This document shows, piece after piece, positions 35,222-46,548 of a stretch of 64,000 nt of DNA. The translations under genes and the position numbers were made by a program. Where the stretch lies: positions 32,078,704 to 32,142,703 of the forward strand of contig NC_087062.1 in the NCBI RefSeq assembly GCF_963678635.1, written 5' to 3'. Origin of the DNA: Symsagittifera roscoffensis (lineage: Eukaryota; Xenacoelomorpha; Acoela; Convolutidae). The notes under the pieces are model-generated. The model worked only from the letters and a program-made list of their open reading frames with translations, was not told where the DNA came from and did no database searches. Every line of letters starts with the position of its first letter. Positions within the stretch are counted from its first letter, which is position 1.

Positions 35222-35480
35222 AGTCCAGGGATATTGCGACTTTCTCGACCAAATTTTGGTATGTTTCGACTTTGTCGACCAAGTTTTGGTATATTTCGAC
35301 TTTCTCGGCACAACAAAAAAGAGTTCGATTTTTTTTCGACGCACCTCAGATATGTATCGACTTTTTCGACCGTCTCGACCGACCTTTTTAGAAATTTAAT
35401 GGACCGACCCCAAATAGAGATGTTTCGACGCTCTCGACCAAAAATGGGTATGCTTTGACAGTCTCGAGTTTCTCGACCAA
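35222..35480. repeat. Decayed TCGAC micro-repeat array 1
   Basis: The region repeats units like TTTCGACTTTCTCGACCAAA and TTTTGGTATGTTTCGAC about every 30 bp at the left, degrading to the right. All reading frames crossing it are therefore repetitive. Confidence 0.75.
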
Positions 35481-35744
35481 AAACAAAATTTGAAAGCCAA
35501 AACAGCAAGATTATTTGTATCAGGAGGAAGCCCTGAATCTATCAAGAGGAAACCCTCCTCGAGGAAACCCATCAAGGGGAAGACCTTCATAAACTCCCTA
35601 TAAATTATCGTTTGGAGAAGTTTTGGATAATTTGGAAAGAAAAAACAAGAAAAATACATTTTAAAATTAATCTGTTTGAAAACATCCCGCTACCCCGATC
35701 GAGATTTGCATTTTTTGTTTTGACCGACTTAGGCAACATTTTGT

Positions 35745-36180
35745 ATATTTAACCGTCTTGAACCAGGCTTGATATGTTTTGATCAACTCGACCCAAGTTG
35801 GCTAGGTTTCGTCTATGTTCGTCCGGGGAAAAACATTTCGACCCAGTTTGACCGAGTTCGACGGTATTGTCGTTGTCTCAAAAGATTGCCGTCATAATTT
35901 TTGGGACCATGTACAGGCTTTCTCGTGGCGGTTCTGTATATGATCAACAAAATTGGTGTTCTAGCTAGTTGCACTTTTAAATTATTTTATATTGACTTTT
36001 TTTTGCTAAAAGCAACTGTTTTACTATTTTGCAAGCTAAAAAATATGAGAATATAATCGAGTTTTTGGTGAATTTTTTTCGACGTTGCTTTAATCGACTC
36101 GACTCTATCTTTTGATTTTGAGTTCGATAATTTTGTAAATTTGAGTTCGACTTCAGGCTTCAACCAACTCGACTTTATGT
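35745..36180. repeat. Decayed TCGAC micro-repeat, sparse part
   Basis: Scattered CGACC and TTTCGAC units (for example 35790-35865 and 36080-36175) lie in otherwise AT-rich DNA. It looks like a highly mutated continuation of the neighbouring arrays. Confidence 0.5.
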
Positions 36181-36445
36181 TATGATTGCGTTCGACTGTG
36201 CTGTATACTTGTTTTCGACTTTAAGTTTTGACCAACTGACTTTTTCTTTCAACTGTGCTCGGGTTATCTTTCGACAGTGCTCGACCTATGTTTTGACTGT
36301 GCTCGACCTATGTATCGACTGTGCTCGACCTATGTTTCGACTTTGCTTGACCTATATTTTGACTTTCTTGTCCGAAAGTGGGTACGCTTCGACTGTGTTT
36401 GACATATGCATCGATTTTCTCGAACTTCTCGACTATCAAGTAACC
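36181..36445. repeat. 22-bp TCGAC tandem repeat array 2
   Basis: At 36285-36372 four consecutive 22-bp units follow the pattern GACCTATGTTTCGACTGTGCTC with one to four changes each. Looser units continue on both sides. The 88-codon frame here (36182-36448) is purely a translation of the repeat. Confidence 0.85.
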
Positions 36446-36834
36446 TGAGATATTTGACAAAAAAATATATAATGTTTGCTTTTCGGTTGATTTTTGTGAT
36501 GATTCTTGATTTAAAAATACACTATGAGAACTTGTTAAGTTCAAAACTCCTCCTCCAGAAACTTTTTTTTTCAAGTTTAACCTCCCAAATTTGCTTTGAT
36601 TTTCTTTAACAATCTGGATTGAAATTGTTCATGTGAAAAATGTCCTCAGAAGAACTCCCGGTAGAATTTACATTGTCTTGCCGCAGGAATCTTTAAACTT
36701 CCAAAACTTTAAATATTACCTCCAAAACTTTCAGTATTGCGTTACGCAAATTTCTTCAATTAATTGTTCCGGGTTGCAAACTTCTGAAGGATGTTTTTTT
36801 AAATTAAATTTTCAAGAGCAAAAAATAGGCTGTG

Positions 36835-37075
36835 CTCGGCCTTGTTTTGTTTGTGATCGACCTATGTTTCGTCTCTTTCCACTAAAATCAGTCATATTTC
36901 GTCTGAGCTCGACCTATGTTTCAACCTTCTCGACTTATGTTTCGACTGTTTCGACTATGTTTTGACTTAAGTCTTGGGTATGTTTCAACTTTTTGCTCGA
37001 CTTAAACTTGCTTCTCGACTGAAGAATTGCTGTCGCAAAACTGCACTTGCTGTTTTTCAAAATCGAAAAATAAGT
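36835..37075. repeat. 22-bp TCGAC repeat array 3
   Basis: It contains further units of the same family (GCTCGACCTATGTTTCAACC, TTCGACTGTTTCGACTATG), separated from array 2 by about 390 bp of ordinary AT-rich DNA (36446-36834). Confidence 0.75.
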
Positions 37076-37189
37076 CGAGCATCTCTACCCGGATTAGTCA
37101 GGTCTGGCCTCTAAGGCTCTACTTCCATGGACAAATATCCTGGGTCTAAGAAGACTAAAAACTAGCTGTTTTTCTATGCAGTTCGAGAT

Positions 37190-38760
37190 TTCTCATAGCA
37201 AACGGAATGTTGTCCGATTGATCTAGTGGCATCATAATGAAGCAGTTTTAGTGGCTATTTGGATAGCAAAAAACTCTCTCACTTTTGAGAAGTGAAGTTT
37301 GATAAAATTTTAATCAGTAAATTGTGATATGGTCCAGTTGACCCAAGTAGCTCCAATTATATCAAAATGAAAATGCTCACAGATGCTTTTTCGCTATGGT
37401 TTTGCTTCTTCTGAAAAAATCTGACGAAAAAACGTTGAAAGAAAATAGAAAACAATTATGTTTTTGTAATATGAGTTGTCCTATGACAAAAAAAGTTTCG
37501 ATTGGTTTTTGTGTGCTACTTCCACTGCAACCAGCTAGTGTTTTTTTTTAAAAATTTGTGAAGGAAATTTGACAAAGCAACAGAAAAATTAAGACCGTTG
37601 AAGGACTGCTTCAAACATTCACTTTTTCTGATAATCGGCTAAGCTTCACGATTTTAGCAAAACTGCTTGAATAATGCCTGACAGTTAGTTTTTAGAGAAA
37701 ATAAATGTCGGAAATTTTTAATTTATCAAAACAATTCGGTTCAACTTAGCTGCTGATAGCAATAAAAAAGCAAAACTGATTCAATTCAGTTCAAATTGAC
37801 AGCATCAAATATCATAATGTATTTCAGATAAATTCTTTCCTTTTTATAATTTAGTGAAGACCCGGGTTGAGCTCACATTGAAAATAAGCGCTAAAAAAGT
37901 GAAAAAACAGCGATTGTCATCGATGAATTATCGATGTTCATTGCCAGAATAGCAAATTTTATCGATAAATATTGCTAATTTGGCTTATTTTCAGCGATGA
38001 AACAGCGATAAAAAAACCAATAAAAGTGAGAAAAAATGGTGCTTTAACAGGAATTCGATCACCTCACCTTGAGAGTTATCGACCTTCATGCTGCCTCTGC
38101 GCTATCAATCTTTAAAGAACGTATAGCTTAAGAGATTATCAGTTATAACTCTCATTTGAAAGCTACTAGAATGAATTAAAATTTCTTAAGTTTTAGCGAT
38201 GATTTTCTACGGAATCATTACTTAAATAGCTCTGAAAAATCGCAGGTTCATCTATGCAACAAACTCTGCATTATACATGAAAAAGTGCTGGAAAATATCG
38301 ATCACTGGGATACTACAAAAATTGATAAATAACGGTGGGACTTCAACCCGGGGAGCCCTTATTCGTGTCTATGAAAAACCTATCTTTCATTGCCTTGCTG
38401 TTGTTTAATTTTAGTTCATTGTCAGATTTTTGAACCTATTTTTCTTGTAGCCGAGCTAACACTGAAGTTCGAAATCAAATGGTACCTCAATTTCTTACGT
38501 AATTATTGACACGATAAACGATAAAGCCGAACTAAGAATGAAGTGTTTTTGATAAAACCAGAATGAATTTGAGTAGATCAATTGATTTGATGAAAAAAAA
38601 CACTTCTATTTTCTGACAAATAACACTTACAATTTGTCAGATTAATTAATCTGCGCAGGCAGAATTAGATCGAGCTGTCGATTTCATATTTTAATCGCCA
38701 TCTTGGAAGATGACTTTTAAGACTTAGGTCGGAAGTAAAGGCACTTTATTCTGGAGATTT
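37190..38760. repeat. Ancient paralogous segment P1
   Basis: Similar at low identity to segment P2 (39800-40097, 45851-46012 and 46549-47150). Shared landmarks are GTTTTTGTAATATGAG/GGTTTTGTATTTTGAG, GCTTGAATAATG/GCTCGAATAATG, TTATTGACACGATAA, CATCTTGGAAGATGAC and TTAGGTCGGAA. P1 lacks the LTR element and the Helentron-like insertion present in P2, and carries its own insertion at 37861-38352. No protein is recognised in either copy. Confidence 0.75.
37861..38352. mobile_element. TIR element with CCCGGGTTGA ends
   Basis: Perfect 10-bp terminal inverted repeats CCCGGGTTGA and TCAACCCGGG bound 492 bp. The paralogous segment P2 reads GAAGATCCCTTGCTCGTGTCTA without interruption where P1 reads GAAGA...element...GAGCCCTTATTCGTGTCTA. 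The insertion is therefore clean. No transposase is visible. The ends resemble those of 15422-15840 (CCCGGGTCGAG), though the interiors differ. Confidence 0.72.
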
Positions 38761-39268
38761 AACAAGACTGCTCGTATCAAGGCGAAACCCTGCATGTTCC
38801 GACTGACTTTCAAGGTCTATGGAGCAGTACTAACATGAAAACATTAATTGTAATAAAATAAAAATATATATTTTTTTAAATTTGAGAAGTTTTTTTGTGA
38901 AAATCATCCCCCATTTAAAGTACAAAGTGATAGATTTCGCTCCTAGTAACAAACAATTATGGCAAATAAGCTTCCTTCAAGCAACTCGGAACGATTATTA
39001 AGACGGATTAAAACTCCACTACCGCTTTATTAGCGCAAAACATATCGCGCGTTAATTGTGCCAAATTCGCCAAAATGGCCATCTTTAAATCCCCATAACT
39101 TTACAAAAAATGATCACAGGTAAAATATCTTTTCAAATTTAATCTCAGGACAACAATACTTTCTGAAAGTTATAAAAAGTTTTGTCAAAAATGTCTAGTC
39201 GAAATTTGTCTGAAGAAAAACCACCCCGAGCACAAATATTCGTTTACTTTCGTTACAAAAGTCCGAAC
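38761..39268 (-). mobile_element. Helentron-like element, complete, reverse orientation
   Basis: On the plus strand it starts AACAAGACTGCTCGTATC, then a diverged hairpin (AAGGCGAAACCCTG) and GTTCCGACTGAC (the subterminal repeat). It ends with AAATATTCG, TACTTTCGT and GTCCGAAC, the 5' end in reverse. The interior keeps the family core GCGCGTTAATTGTGCC and the GATCACAGGTAAAATATC block. It is 508 bp with no coding potential. Confidence 0.82.
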
Positions 39269-39800
39269 AATAATGCGACGTCAGTCGAGAAAATTATTTT
39301 TAATTAACAAGGTTAATTCTTAATTCAAATCGACTACCTCGTTTAGCCATTAGAACTTGTTATCGTGCCACTGTCTTCTCGCGTTTGAGAAAATGTTTCA
39401 ATTTTCTGACAGCCCTGAAAGCTTAGGACAACCCTGAACTTCCGGGCACAAGCCATTCAAGAAATCTACAAGGAAGTCTTAGATTTTATTAGACAAAAAA
39501 GGAGATCAAAATCTAAGAGTTCTAGCCAAGCAAGAAATTCAAGAGTCCAGAGAAATCCTGGACTTAGTGCAAGGCGCTTAAAATTGTATTAGCGGTTAAG
39601 GCAAATGGTTCTTAGAAAGGGGCACAGATGTTTGAATACCCCAGGGAAATAAATTTTTTATGTTGCCATGTTTTTCCTTCCAGGAAATCCCGGGTGATCT
39701 ATGCAAAACTTTGATATGATGGTCAACTACTCCGAGTCTGAGAGAGAAAGAAGGAACTAAAAACACGTTTTTTAAACGCATTTTCAGTTTTCCAGAAACA
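39269..39800. other. Unassigned DNA
   Basis: I see no gene or named repeat before segment P2 begins at about 39800. Confidence 0.4.
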
Positions 39801-40097
39801 GTTTTGACCGAGTGATCTTGTGACCTGATGTAAAAGACTTTTCAGTCGCTATTTCAATATTGAAAAGTGCTCCAAGTTCGATTATGTTTTAGTATGAACA
39901 CTGTAATGCTTCTAAAATGTTAACAAATGAATCGCCAAATTGAGACAAACTGCTCAGATTGTATCGAAATGAAATTGCTCGCCAATCTTTCATTAGAGTA
40001 CTTTTTTGTTATTTTTTTTGCATACGTTGGAGACATAAACAAAACTTTCAAAAAAATTTGAAAATAAATTGAGAAAGCTATGGTTTTGTATTTTGAG

Positions 40098-40502
40098 TGG
40101 AACCAGATCTAAACTAGTATTTTTCATTGGTTATTATTATGATATTTTATCTCTATGAAATATTAAATACTAACCAATCATACTCCATCAAACTAACAAC
40201 CCACTTATTTGTAAGTGTTGAAACTACTTGTAGTTTCAACACCAGAGCAATTTGAATTAAACTTAGAATACAGTTGTTCTCACTCTGGAATTAACTCGCA
40301 TAAGCCAGTACACTCTAGATCAATTGAGCCTAGCAGAGATTAGTTAAACACCCTGAGACTAGTAGATATAAGAGTGAGATTAGGATCGGTATTAGACTAA
40401 GAAGTTGCACGAATCTATCCGGCCGAAAATAAGATAGCGTGACGAGCAGACGGTGTACCCTATTCGAAATTACTCTATGAGTTAGAGATCCATCCTAACT
40501 CA
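40098..40502 (+). repeat. 5' LTR
   Basis: It begins TGGAACCAGATC and ends TAACTCA. It contains a perfect 28-bp palindrome at 40215-40242. It differs from the 3' LTR by about eight substitutions and lacks a 4-bp AGAT present there. Confidence 0.92.
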
Positions 40503-40504
40503 TC

Positions 40505-40528
40505 TGGTGCGACCAAAAAGTCTCGAAC
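40505..40528 (+). promoter_or_regulatory. tRNA primer-binding site
   Basis: It begins TGGTGCGACC two bases after the LTR. Its reverse complement has tRNA 3'-end geometry: a TTCGAGA T-loop, five T-stem bases, seven acceptor bases, a discriminator A and CCA. The complementarity of about 24 nt is longer than usual. I cannot name the tRNA. Confidence 0.8.
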
Positions 40529-40593
40529 AGACCTTAACTAGCCTAGATTTAGAAAAAACAGATTAGAATTAGACAAATACAACATTTAAAAAA

Positions 40594-40851
40594 TTGATAT
40601 GTGACAAAAATTTAGTAGAAATGTCTCCACGACTCAATAGATCACAGCCAATTTTCCGAACAAAACGAGAACTACCCAGTATTGGAAGAAGACTTCGGAC
40701 AAGAGACGATCTACGACTACAAAGAAACTTACCTTTAACTTTCATGGTCGTACGGCAAAAGCCAACACAAACTTTTATATTTAGAATACTTCCAGCAGTA
40801 AATTCAAAATTTCATTTACTGACGTATTATTTGAAGAATTATCTTCAATAA
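40594..40851 (+). pseudogene. Possible gag-leader fragment of the LTR element
   Basis: An 85-codon basic frame lies 90 bp after the left LTR, where gag would start, with many Arg and Leu (RLNRSQPIFRTKREL). It stops early and shows no CCHC zinc knuckle. The following 1.8 kb has no coding signal, so gag, protease and RT appear to have been lost or replaced. The assignment rests on position only. Confidence 0.25.
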
Positions 40852-41130
40852 ACTTTCATGGCGCTAAACCTATTAATTATACAATAACGACTGATAAAAA
40901 CAACACTTGTCGTTTTCCTTAAATCAGCTGTAAATTAAATAACATCTTGAAAAAATATTTATTGAATATAAAACACAAAAATTAGTTAGTATAAAGCATT
41001 ATTGTTAGTATATATAAATCATCCTTTCATCCAAGCTTTATCACATAAAACATAACAGCAAATCTCAAAACATTAACATCATCAAAACTAAACACTAAAT
41101 TTGTTCTTCATTTAAACTTTTACCTAAAAG

Positions 41131-41361
41131 TTATCAAGGCTTATCCTTGTTTTCATTTAAATTAAATTCACTTAAAATAACAGATCATTAAGGCTTCCCT
41201 TGGATCTTTTAATTAATTTCACTTAACTTAAAACAAATTATCTTTATCTAAATATTCAGATCATCAAGGCTTCCCTTGGATCTTTAATTCACCTTTATCT
41301 CAATTAAATTTCATTTAATTAATTTTATATCCTGATCATCAAGGCTTATCCTTGGATCAAA
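41131..41361 (+). repeat. Four palindromic AAGGCTT..CCTTGG repeats
   Basis: Units of the form GATCATCAAGGCTTCCCTTGGATC occur at 41131 (short form), 41183, 41259 and 41334; the last two intervals are 75-76 bp. Each unit can fold on itself (GATC.TCAAGG against CCTTGGATC). They lie in the non-coding interior of the LTR element. Confidence 0.75.
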
Positions 41362-42675
41362 TAGAACAATTTTGTTCTCCCCCACACATTTATTAAAGTG
41401 TCTAACGACCTCAACTGTCGATTCACTAGCCAACCCTTCCTCAAGATCCAGGACTAATAGAAATTTTTCAATCAAACCAACCATTCTAATTAGGATAAAC
41501 AGTGAAGAACTTCGGTTATTCATCCTTCACTTGAACCCTCCTCTTACTTTACCCAGGATAAATCTTAAACTTAGTAATTTTAAAATAGTATCTAACGAAT
41601 TAATTGCGTTCTAATTATACCTGAACCTTGTGGATCGACTTACTATTCTCCAACCCTTGAACACAATCACTACCCCTAAGTAAGATTAAGTAAGTTTTAA
41701 CACCTTAACTTAGACTAGCCACGAGAAAATAAAAATCATTCTTCGGAATCGATATATGTTTTTCTCTCCAACCCATCAATACGACCCAAGTTAAGCTAAC
41801 CACAAAAAATTGTAAGAACTAACAGTTTAAGACATTGGAAATCATTAACCCAAATATTGCATCCATCATCCTAAACCTTATGTCAAGAGATATTTTAGGA
41901 AACAAACAAACAATCATAATACACAATTGCTTAATTAACGACAAAAATCACACCACACAGAAAAAACAATAGGATACATAATAACAAAAAGACAAACACT
42001 AAGAAAGAAAATTATTAACAAACAAAAACAAATTATTAGGAAACGATTTTCAAAACGAAGAAACGCAAGCACCAAAAAACTGAATTTAAAAGGTGAAACA
42101 AATTAATATACAGACACTCCGACAATGGTTGTCCGTAAATGTTAGACACTATTTTGAGCACAAGAAATGAAGTTTAAGACACGAATTGCACAAAAAACCC
42201 TCGAAAAACAGACCAAAAATGGCACAATTTTTAATGGACTTTAGGTCAAATTTTCCAATTTTTTCAAAAAATCGTGAAACCTTAATTTGCGAGACGCAAG
42301 ATCAAGCCTATAAGACCCAGATTAGTGAATAAAAGCAGCCCCAGAAGATCAACAGAGAAAAATTCGCGTCCCAACCCAAACCTCTGAAATCCACCAAAAA
42401 ACAAGAAATTTGGACATATTTTTCCAAATTATCCAAAACTAGAGTAAAAAATCAAAATTCTAAGCATGTTGGGCCCTAGAGATGACTATTGGCTAGGAAT
42501 AGGATAAAAAATTAGATGAATACATTTTAAATTGCGCTAAGGAGAAATTTTTAAGATTTTAATATAATGAAAAACAAAGAAAATGCAAAGTGAAAAAAAA
42601 ATGTATGATAACAGAGTTTGAGCGTAGCAGTACTTTGCACCCCGATAAACACGCACTGCAACCTCCACCAAATAT

Positions 42676-43198
42676 ATGGACACCTATTTAGTATTATGCA
42701 AGGATTGCTTAACATGCCAATCAAAGAAAAAAACACAAGTTTGTTGTCAACCCACTATAAAATCAATATGTTATAATCTACCACTACATACCCACGATGA
42801 AAATCAATTTCATCATCCACAAATTTTAGAATTAGCTTCCTGTTCACACACCGAATGGATTTTAAACAGAGCCAAAAAACACAAAAAAAATTACCAGAAA
42901 GTAACAAAAAAAATTATTACAAAGACAAAATATTAATTCCCAAATAAATTCCCGATTTACCCTAGCTAAAAATTTAAAAGTCGTACCAAATGTTTTAATT
43001 CCAAATTTTACAACACAAAAAGGAATTTCTAAAAAAAAATTACAACCACTCCGAAGAAGACCGTATCAAATAATTGATAAACCCATTGATGTAACATACA
43101 AACCTTTAGGCTTAAAAAAAAATCGAAACAATCTTTTACCTTATTACCCAAAAGAGTCCGCACTTCGAGAACTTAGTCAACTATACTCTTTTACATGA
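42676..43198 (+). pseudogene. Ty3/Gypsy integrase remnant (zinc-finger half and C-terminus)
   Basis: Frame 42676-42936 has CLTCQSKKKT, the CxxCQxxK half of the integrase zinc finger, then ILELASCSHTEWILNRAKKH. Most of the catalytic core between these is missing. From about 42977 a different frame encodes KKLQPLRRRPYQIIDKP, a DVTYKP block and RNNLLPYYPKESALREL, ending at a TGA at 43196. This is the classic Gypsy pol C-terminus (GPYqI, HRNHLlPYYPKE). A third frame between them reads KNYYKDKILIPK. At least two frameshifts plus a core deletion make it non-functional. Confidence 0.85.
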
Positions 43199-45437
43199 CT
43201 TAAAGATATTCAAAATAGCTCAGAACAACATCAAAATCAAAGCACTGATATGTACCTCATCTAAAAATAATTAGATAAAAAGGACAAAGAACTTCCCAAA
43301 CAAATATCAAAAAACTTAAACAACAAAAAAAATCACTCAAACACAAAGTAAAATCGAAAATTAGAAGAAAAAATTATACCACAAGATCGAAAAGAAAAAT
43401 CTCTACATAGACAATCATCGCAATTTTGTAATCAGCCACGAAAAGATTACAAAACATTCATCTCGCAATCTAAAATATTAAAGAAAGTTGAATTTCAAAA
43501 CCACTTTAAATCAGTTAACATTTTCCCCTCTTGAAGATATTTTTATGGACCAAACATTTTCTCAAAATTCATGCTGGAAAGCACTAGAACAAACTAGTTC
43601 AATTTCAGCCAATAAGAACCTTTCCGAATCATCACCCCATTTTTGACACGACTTCTTTAGCCGACAAATAATAACCTTCAAGCGTATCTCTAACTATAAT
43701 TTTAAGACCTCCAGGTCAAAAATAAGCAATCCGCTCAAATTTGACAACTGAAATAAACAAAACCTCAATATTACGACCCTCCCCTATCAACTAGAACAAA
43801 AATCAACAATATTGTCCCAGCTTAGACCTCTAGTTACCCTCAAGCAAAAATAATAAAGTAGCCTAAAGAACAAAATCGACATGATCGTTTAGCCTAAAGT
43901 ACAAATAACTCTCAAATACCCTCGATCATCCAAAAAACAAAAATAAAACTAGGAAGTCCCTTAATAGCCCTCCGACTTTCCCCTCACCAAAAATTACTTA
44001 AACCGAAACTACTTGTCAAAAAACCAATAAATAACCAGACCACACTCTAATTGTTTTGGCCACTTCACCAAACTAAATACATCATTCGCTTACTAGCTAA
44101 ACTAATAACATCATCAGAAAAAATCCACGACGTTTTTTCCTATGGATTCTTCCCCGACGAATAAGGTAAGTACGAATTAAAAAAATTATTCTATTAAATT
44201 CGAAACAAAACTAACCATTCTTAATAAATGTTTTCTCTTTTTCTTTAGTCTTCCCAGTTACGATCATCAATCATCTACAAAAAAGAAAAACGAAACCAAA
44301 AATAGAAAACTTTTTTCTGAAATAATAAATTAAGATGAACCAATTACAGTAAATGAAGCAGTAAAATTTACCCCCAAAATAGCACTAAATTGATATATGA
44401 ACTCTTTCCCATATGCAGTAAATATTCTTAAAATGAAAATAAATTGATAATTTCAACCCCCCAAATGAAGCTGTGAAATTAATAATTTCAAAGTAGTAAA
44501 TTAATAAAAGTTTCCTAAAAAATTAAAGCAGTACTAACCTTTTCAAAGACGCTTCTTTGTAGTTTTAAATTTTCACTCGCCCATAAATTCTATCCAAATT
44601 CGCATTGCTCGCCCACAAAGATTTGTTTAAATTAGTGAATTTAACTTTTAACTTTCACTGATAATAACTCTAACCAATTTTAACATTTCAGTTTTTCCTT
44701 TAAACCGGTTGGAAAGGAATTATATAATATTCCAAACTAACCAACGCAAGCTTACTAAACACCACAAACCACAACCTAACAGCATGACTAAGAAAGGAAA
44801 ACGCACGGTACCCAAACCGGATCAAAACAATCTTACAACTGGATATATTATTCTCTCAAAAATAACCGAACTAAAGAAGAACGCTTTTGCGATAAAAATT
44901 AATGCAAGATCATAACTAAAAACAGAATTAACAAAGATTTGTATATGTAAATAATACAATGCAGTATATAGATTACATACAGCCCAAAGACGAGCAGCAA
45001 GAAATTTGACAACCCAATCACACTCCAACTACGGAATGGCAAAATACACCCGATTTGTGCCTACAGTCACTACACTCAACGGATTTAAAGTACGACTTGG
45101 CATCGCAGCAAAGGAAACCCATTGCAACAGAACAAGGGCCATCTCGATGTTCAAGTATACGTACAGATCCAAGTCACCAGGCACTGCATCCAAAGTCAAA
45201 CTACACGACACTCTGGAATGTGATTAGACCATTCCTATTCTCTAAAATCAACCAGATCAACACTCATCACAACCAATCAGAAATCATAATATGATCTCCC
45301 AAAACTATCGTGATAACATCTCTTCTTCCAAACCAGAAAAAAGAATATGCTCGCAACCTCTAAAGAAAAACACCATCTTCCATCCTACACTACAAAACTA
45401 CATAGAAAAAAAGAAAACTCTCTAAACCCCGGATTGG
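43199..45437 (+). other. Interior of LTR element downstream of pol: no recognised gene
   Basis: This 2.2-kb A/C-rich stretch has two small plus frames (44709-44915 and 45006-45227) with no motif that I can name. They could be remnants of an additional 3' ORF or filler. A purine run (about 45403-45417) lies 20 bp before the right LTR and may be the displaced polypurine tract. Confidence 0.4.
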
Positions 45438-45846
45438 TGCAACCAGATAGATCTAAACTAGTATTTTTCATTGGTTATTATTATGATATTTTATCTCTAT
45501 GAAATATTAAATACTAACCAATCATACTCCATCAAACTAACAACCAACTTATTTGTAAGTGTTGAAACTACTTGTAGTTTCAACACCAGAGCAATTTGAA
45601 TTAAACTTAGAATACAGTTGTTCTCACTCTGGAACTAACTCGCATAAGCCAGTATACTCTAGATCTATTGAGCCTAGCAGAGACTAGTTAAACACCCTGA
45701 GACTAGTAGATATAAGAGTAAGATTAGGATCGGTATTAGACTAAGAAGTTGCACGAATCTATCCGGCCGAAAATAAGATAGCGTGACGAGCAGACGGTGT
45801 ACCCTATCCGAAATTACTCTATGAGTTAGAGATCCATCCTAACTCA
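45438..45846 (+). repeat. 3' LTR
   Basis: It begins TGCAACCAGATAGATC and ends TAACTCA, followed by the TGAG target duplication. The 28-bp palindrome recurs at 45559-45586. Confidence 0.92.
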
Positions 45847-46012
45847 TGAGTTTTTCTATGAAAATATGTTCTTTAATCGGACATTTTGTGCTCCTTCCGA
45901 AGCAACGGGTTACATGTTTTTTCTTCCAGTTTTTATTTGGCATTGCAACAGAAGCTCTTAAGACAATTGCAGGAATGCTTAAAACTGTTACTGTTTCTAA
46001 ATTAAGTTTATT

Positions 46013-46548
46013 GTTCCGACTTTCGATACGAAAGTAACCAAATATTTGTGCTCGGGGTGGGTTTTTTTTTCTTCAGACAAAATTCGACTTTTTAACTAGC
46101 GATTTTTGACGGAATATTTTTTAAAAAGCCTTCAAAAAGTATTGTTGTCTTGAGCTTAAAACTGAAAAGATATTTCACCTGTGATCAGTTTTCGTAAAGT
46201 TATGGGGGTTTAACGATTACCATTTTGCACAATTTGGGACAATTAACGTGCGATCTAATTCGCACGATTAATGCGTAAGCGGAGATTTAATCCGTCGTAG
46301 AAATCGTTCCAAATTGGTTGAAAGAAGCTGATTTGCCATAATTGATTTGTTACAAGGAGCAAAATTTATCCTTTTGTACTTTATATGGCGTGTGGGGGGA
46401 TGATTTTCAAAAAAAAAAATTCAAATTTTAGAAAAAAAAATTTCATTTTACTTTATTAAAATTATTTTTTTAATGTTATTACTGCTCCATAAACCTTAAA
46501 AGGCAGTCGGAATTTTCAGGGCTTCGCCCTGATACGAGCAGTCCTGTT
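46013..46548 (+). mobile_element. Helentron-like element, complete
   Basis: It starts GTTCCGACTTTCGATACGAAAG, preceded by T, and ends GATACGAGCAGTCCTGTT. The subterminal repeat AGTCGGAA lies at 46504-46511, followed by the 6-bp hairpin CAGGGC-TTC-GCCCTG. The paralog P1 near 37650 lacks it, with only a short T run at the corresponding point and no duplicated target beyond T residues. The interior holds GGGACAATTAACGTGCG and the TGGCGTGTGGGGGGATGATTTT block. Confidence 0.9.

Larger units (their letters stand above)
40098..45846 (+). mobile_element. Ty3/Gypsy-type LTR retrotransposon, non-autonomous, 5.75 kb
   Basis: Direct LTRs of 405 and 409 bp, both TG...CA, bound the element. A 4-bp target duplication TGAG lies at 40094-40097 and 45847-45850, and the paralog P1 preserves the matching empty site near 37470. 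A tRNA primer-binding site follows the left LTR after two bases. The only recognisable coding is a broken integrase (42676-43198). I see no reverse transcriptase YxDD box, protease or RNase H. Yet the LTRs differ at only about eight sites plus one 4-bp indel, so it inserted recently, probably mobilised by a relative. The plus strand is strongly A/C-biased and G-poor. Confidence 0.92.

Noticed and set aside
36182-36965. Cys/Thr-rich frames resembling a small membrane protein
   Set aside because: They are translations of the 22-bp TCGAC repeat.
46013-46548. Canonical Helitron (TC...CTRR) assignment for the hairpin-ended family
   Set aside because: The ends are TTGTTCC...CTTGTT with matching subterminal inverted repeats; this fits Helentron-associated elements better.
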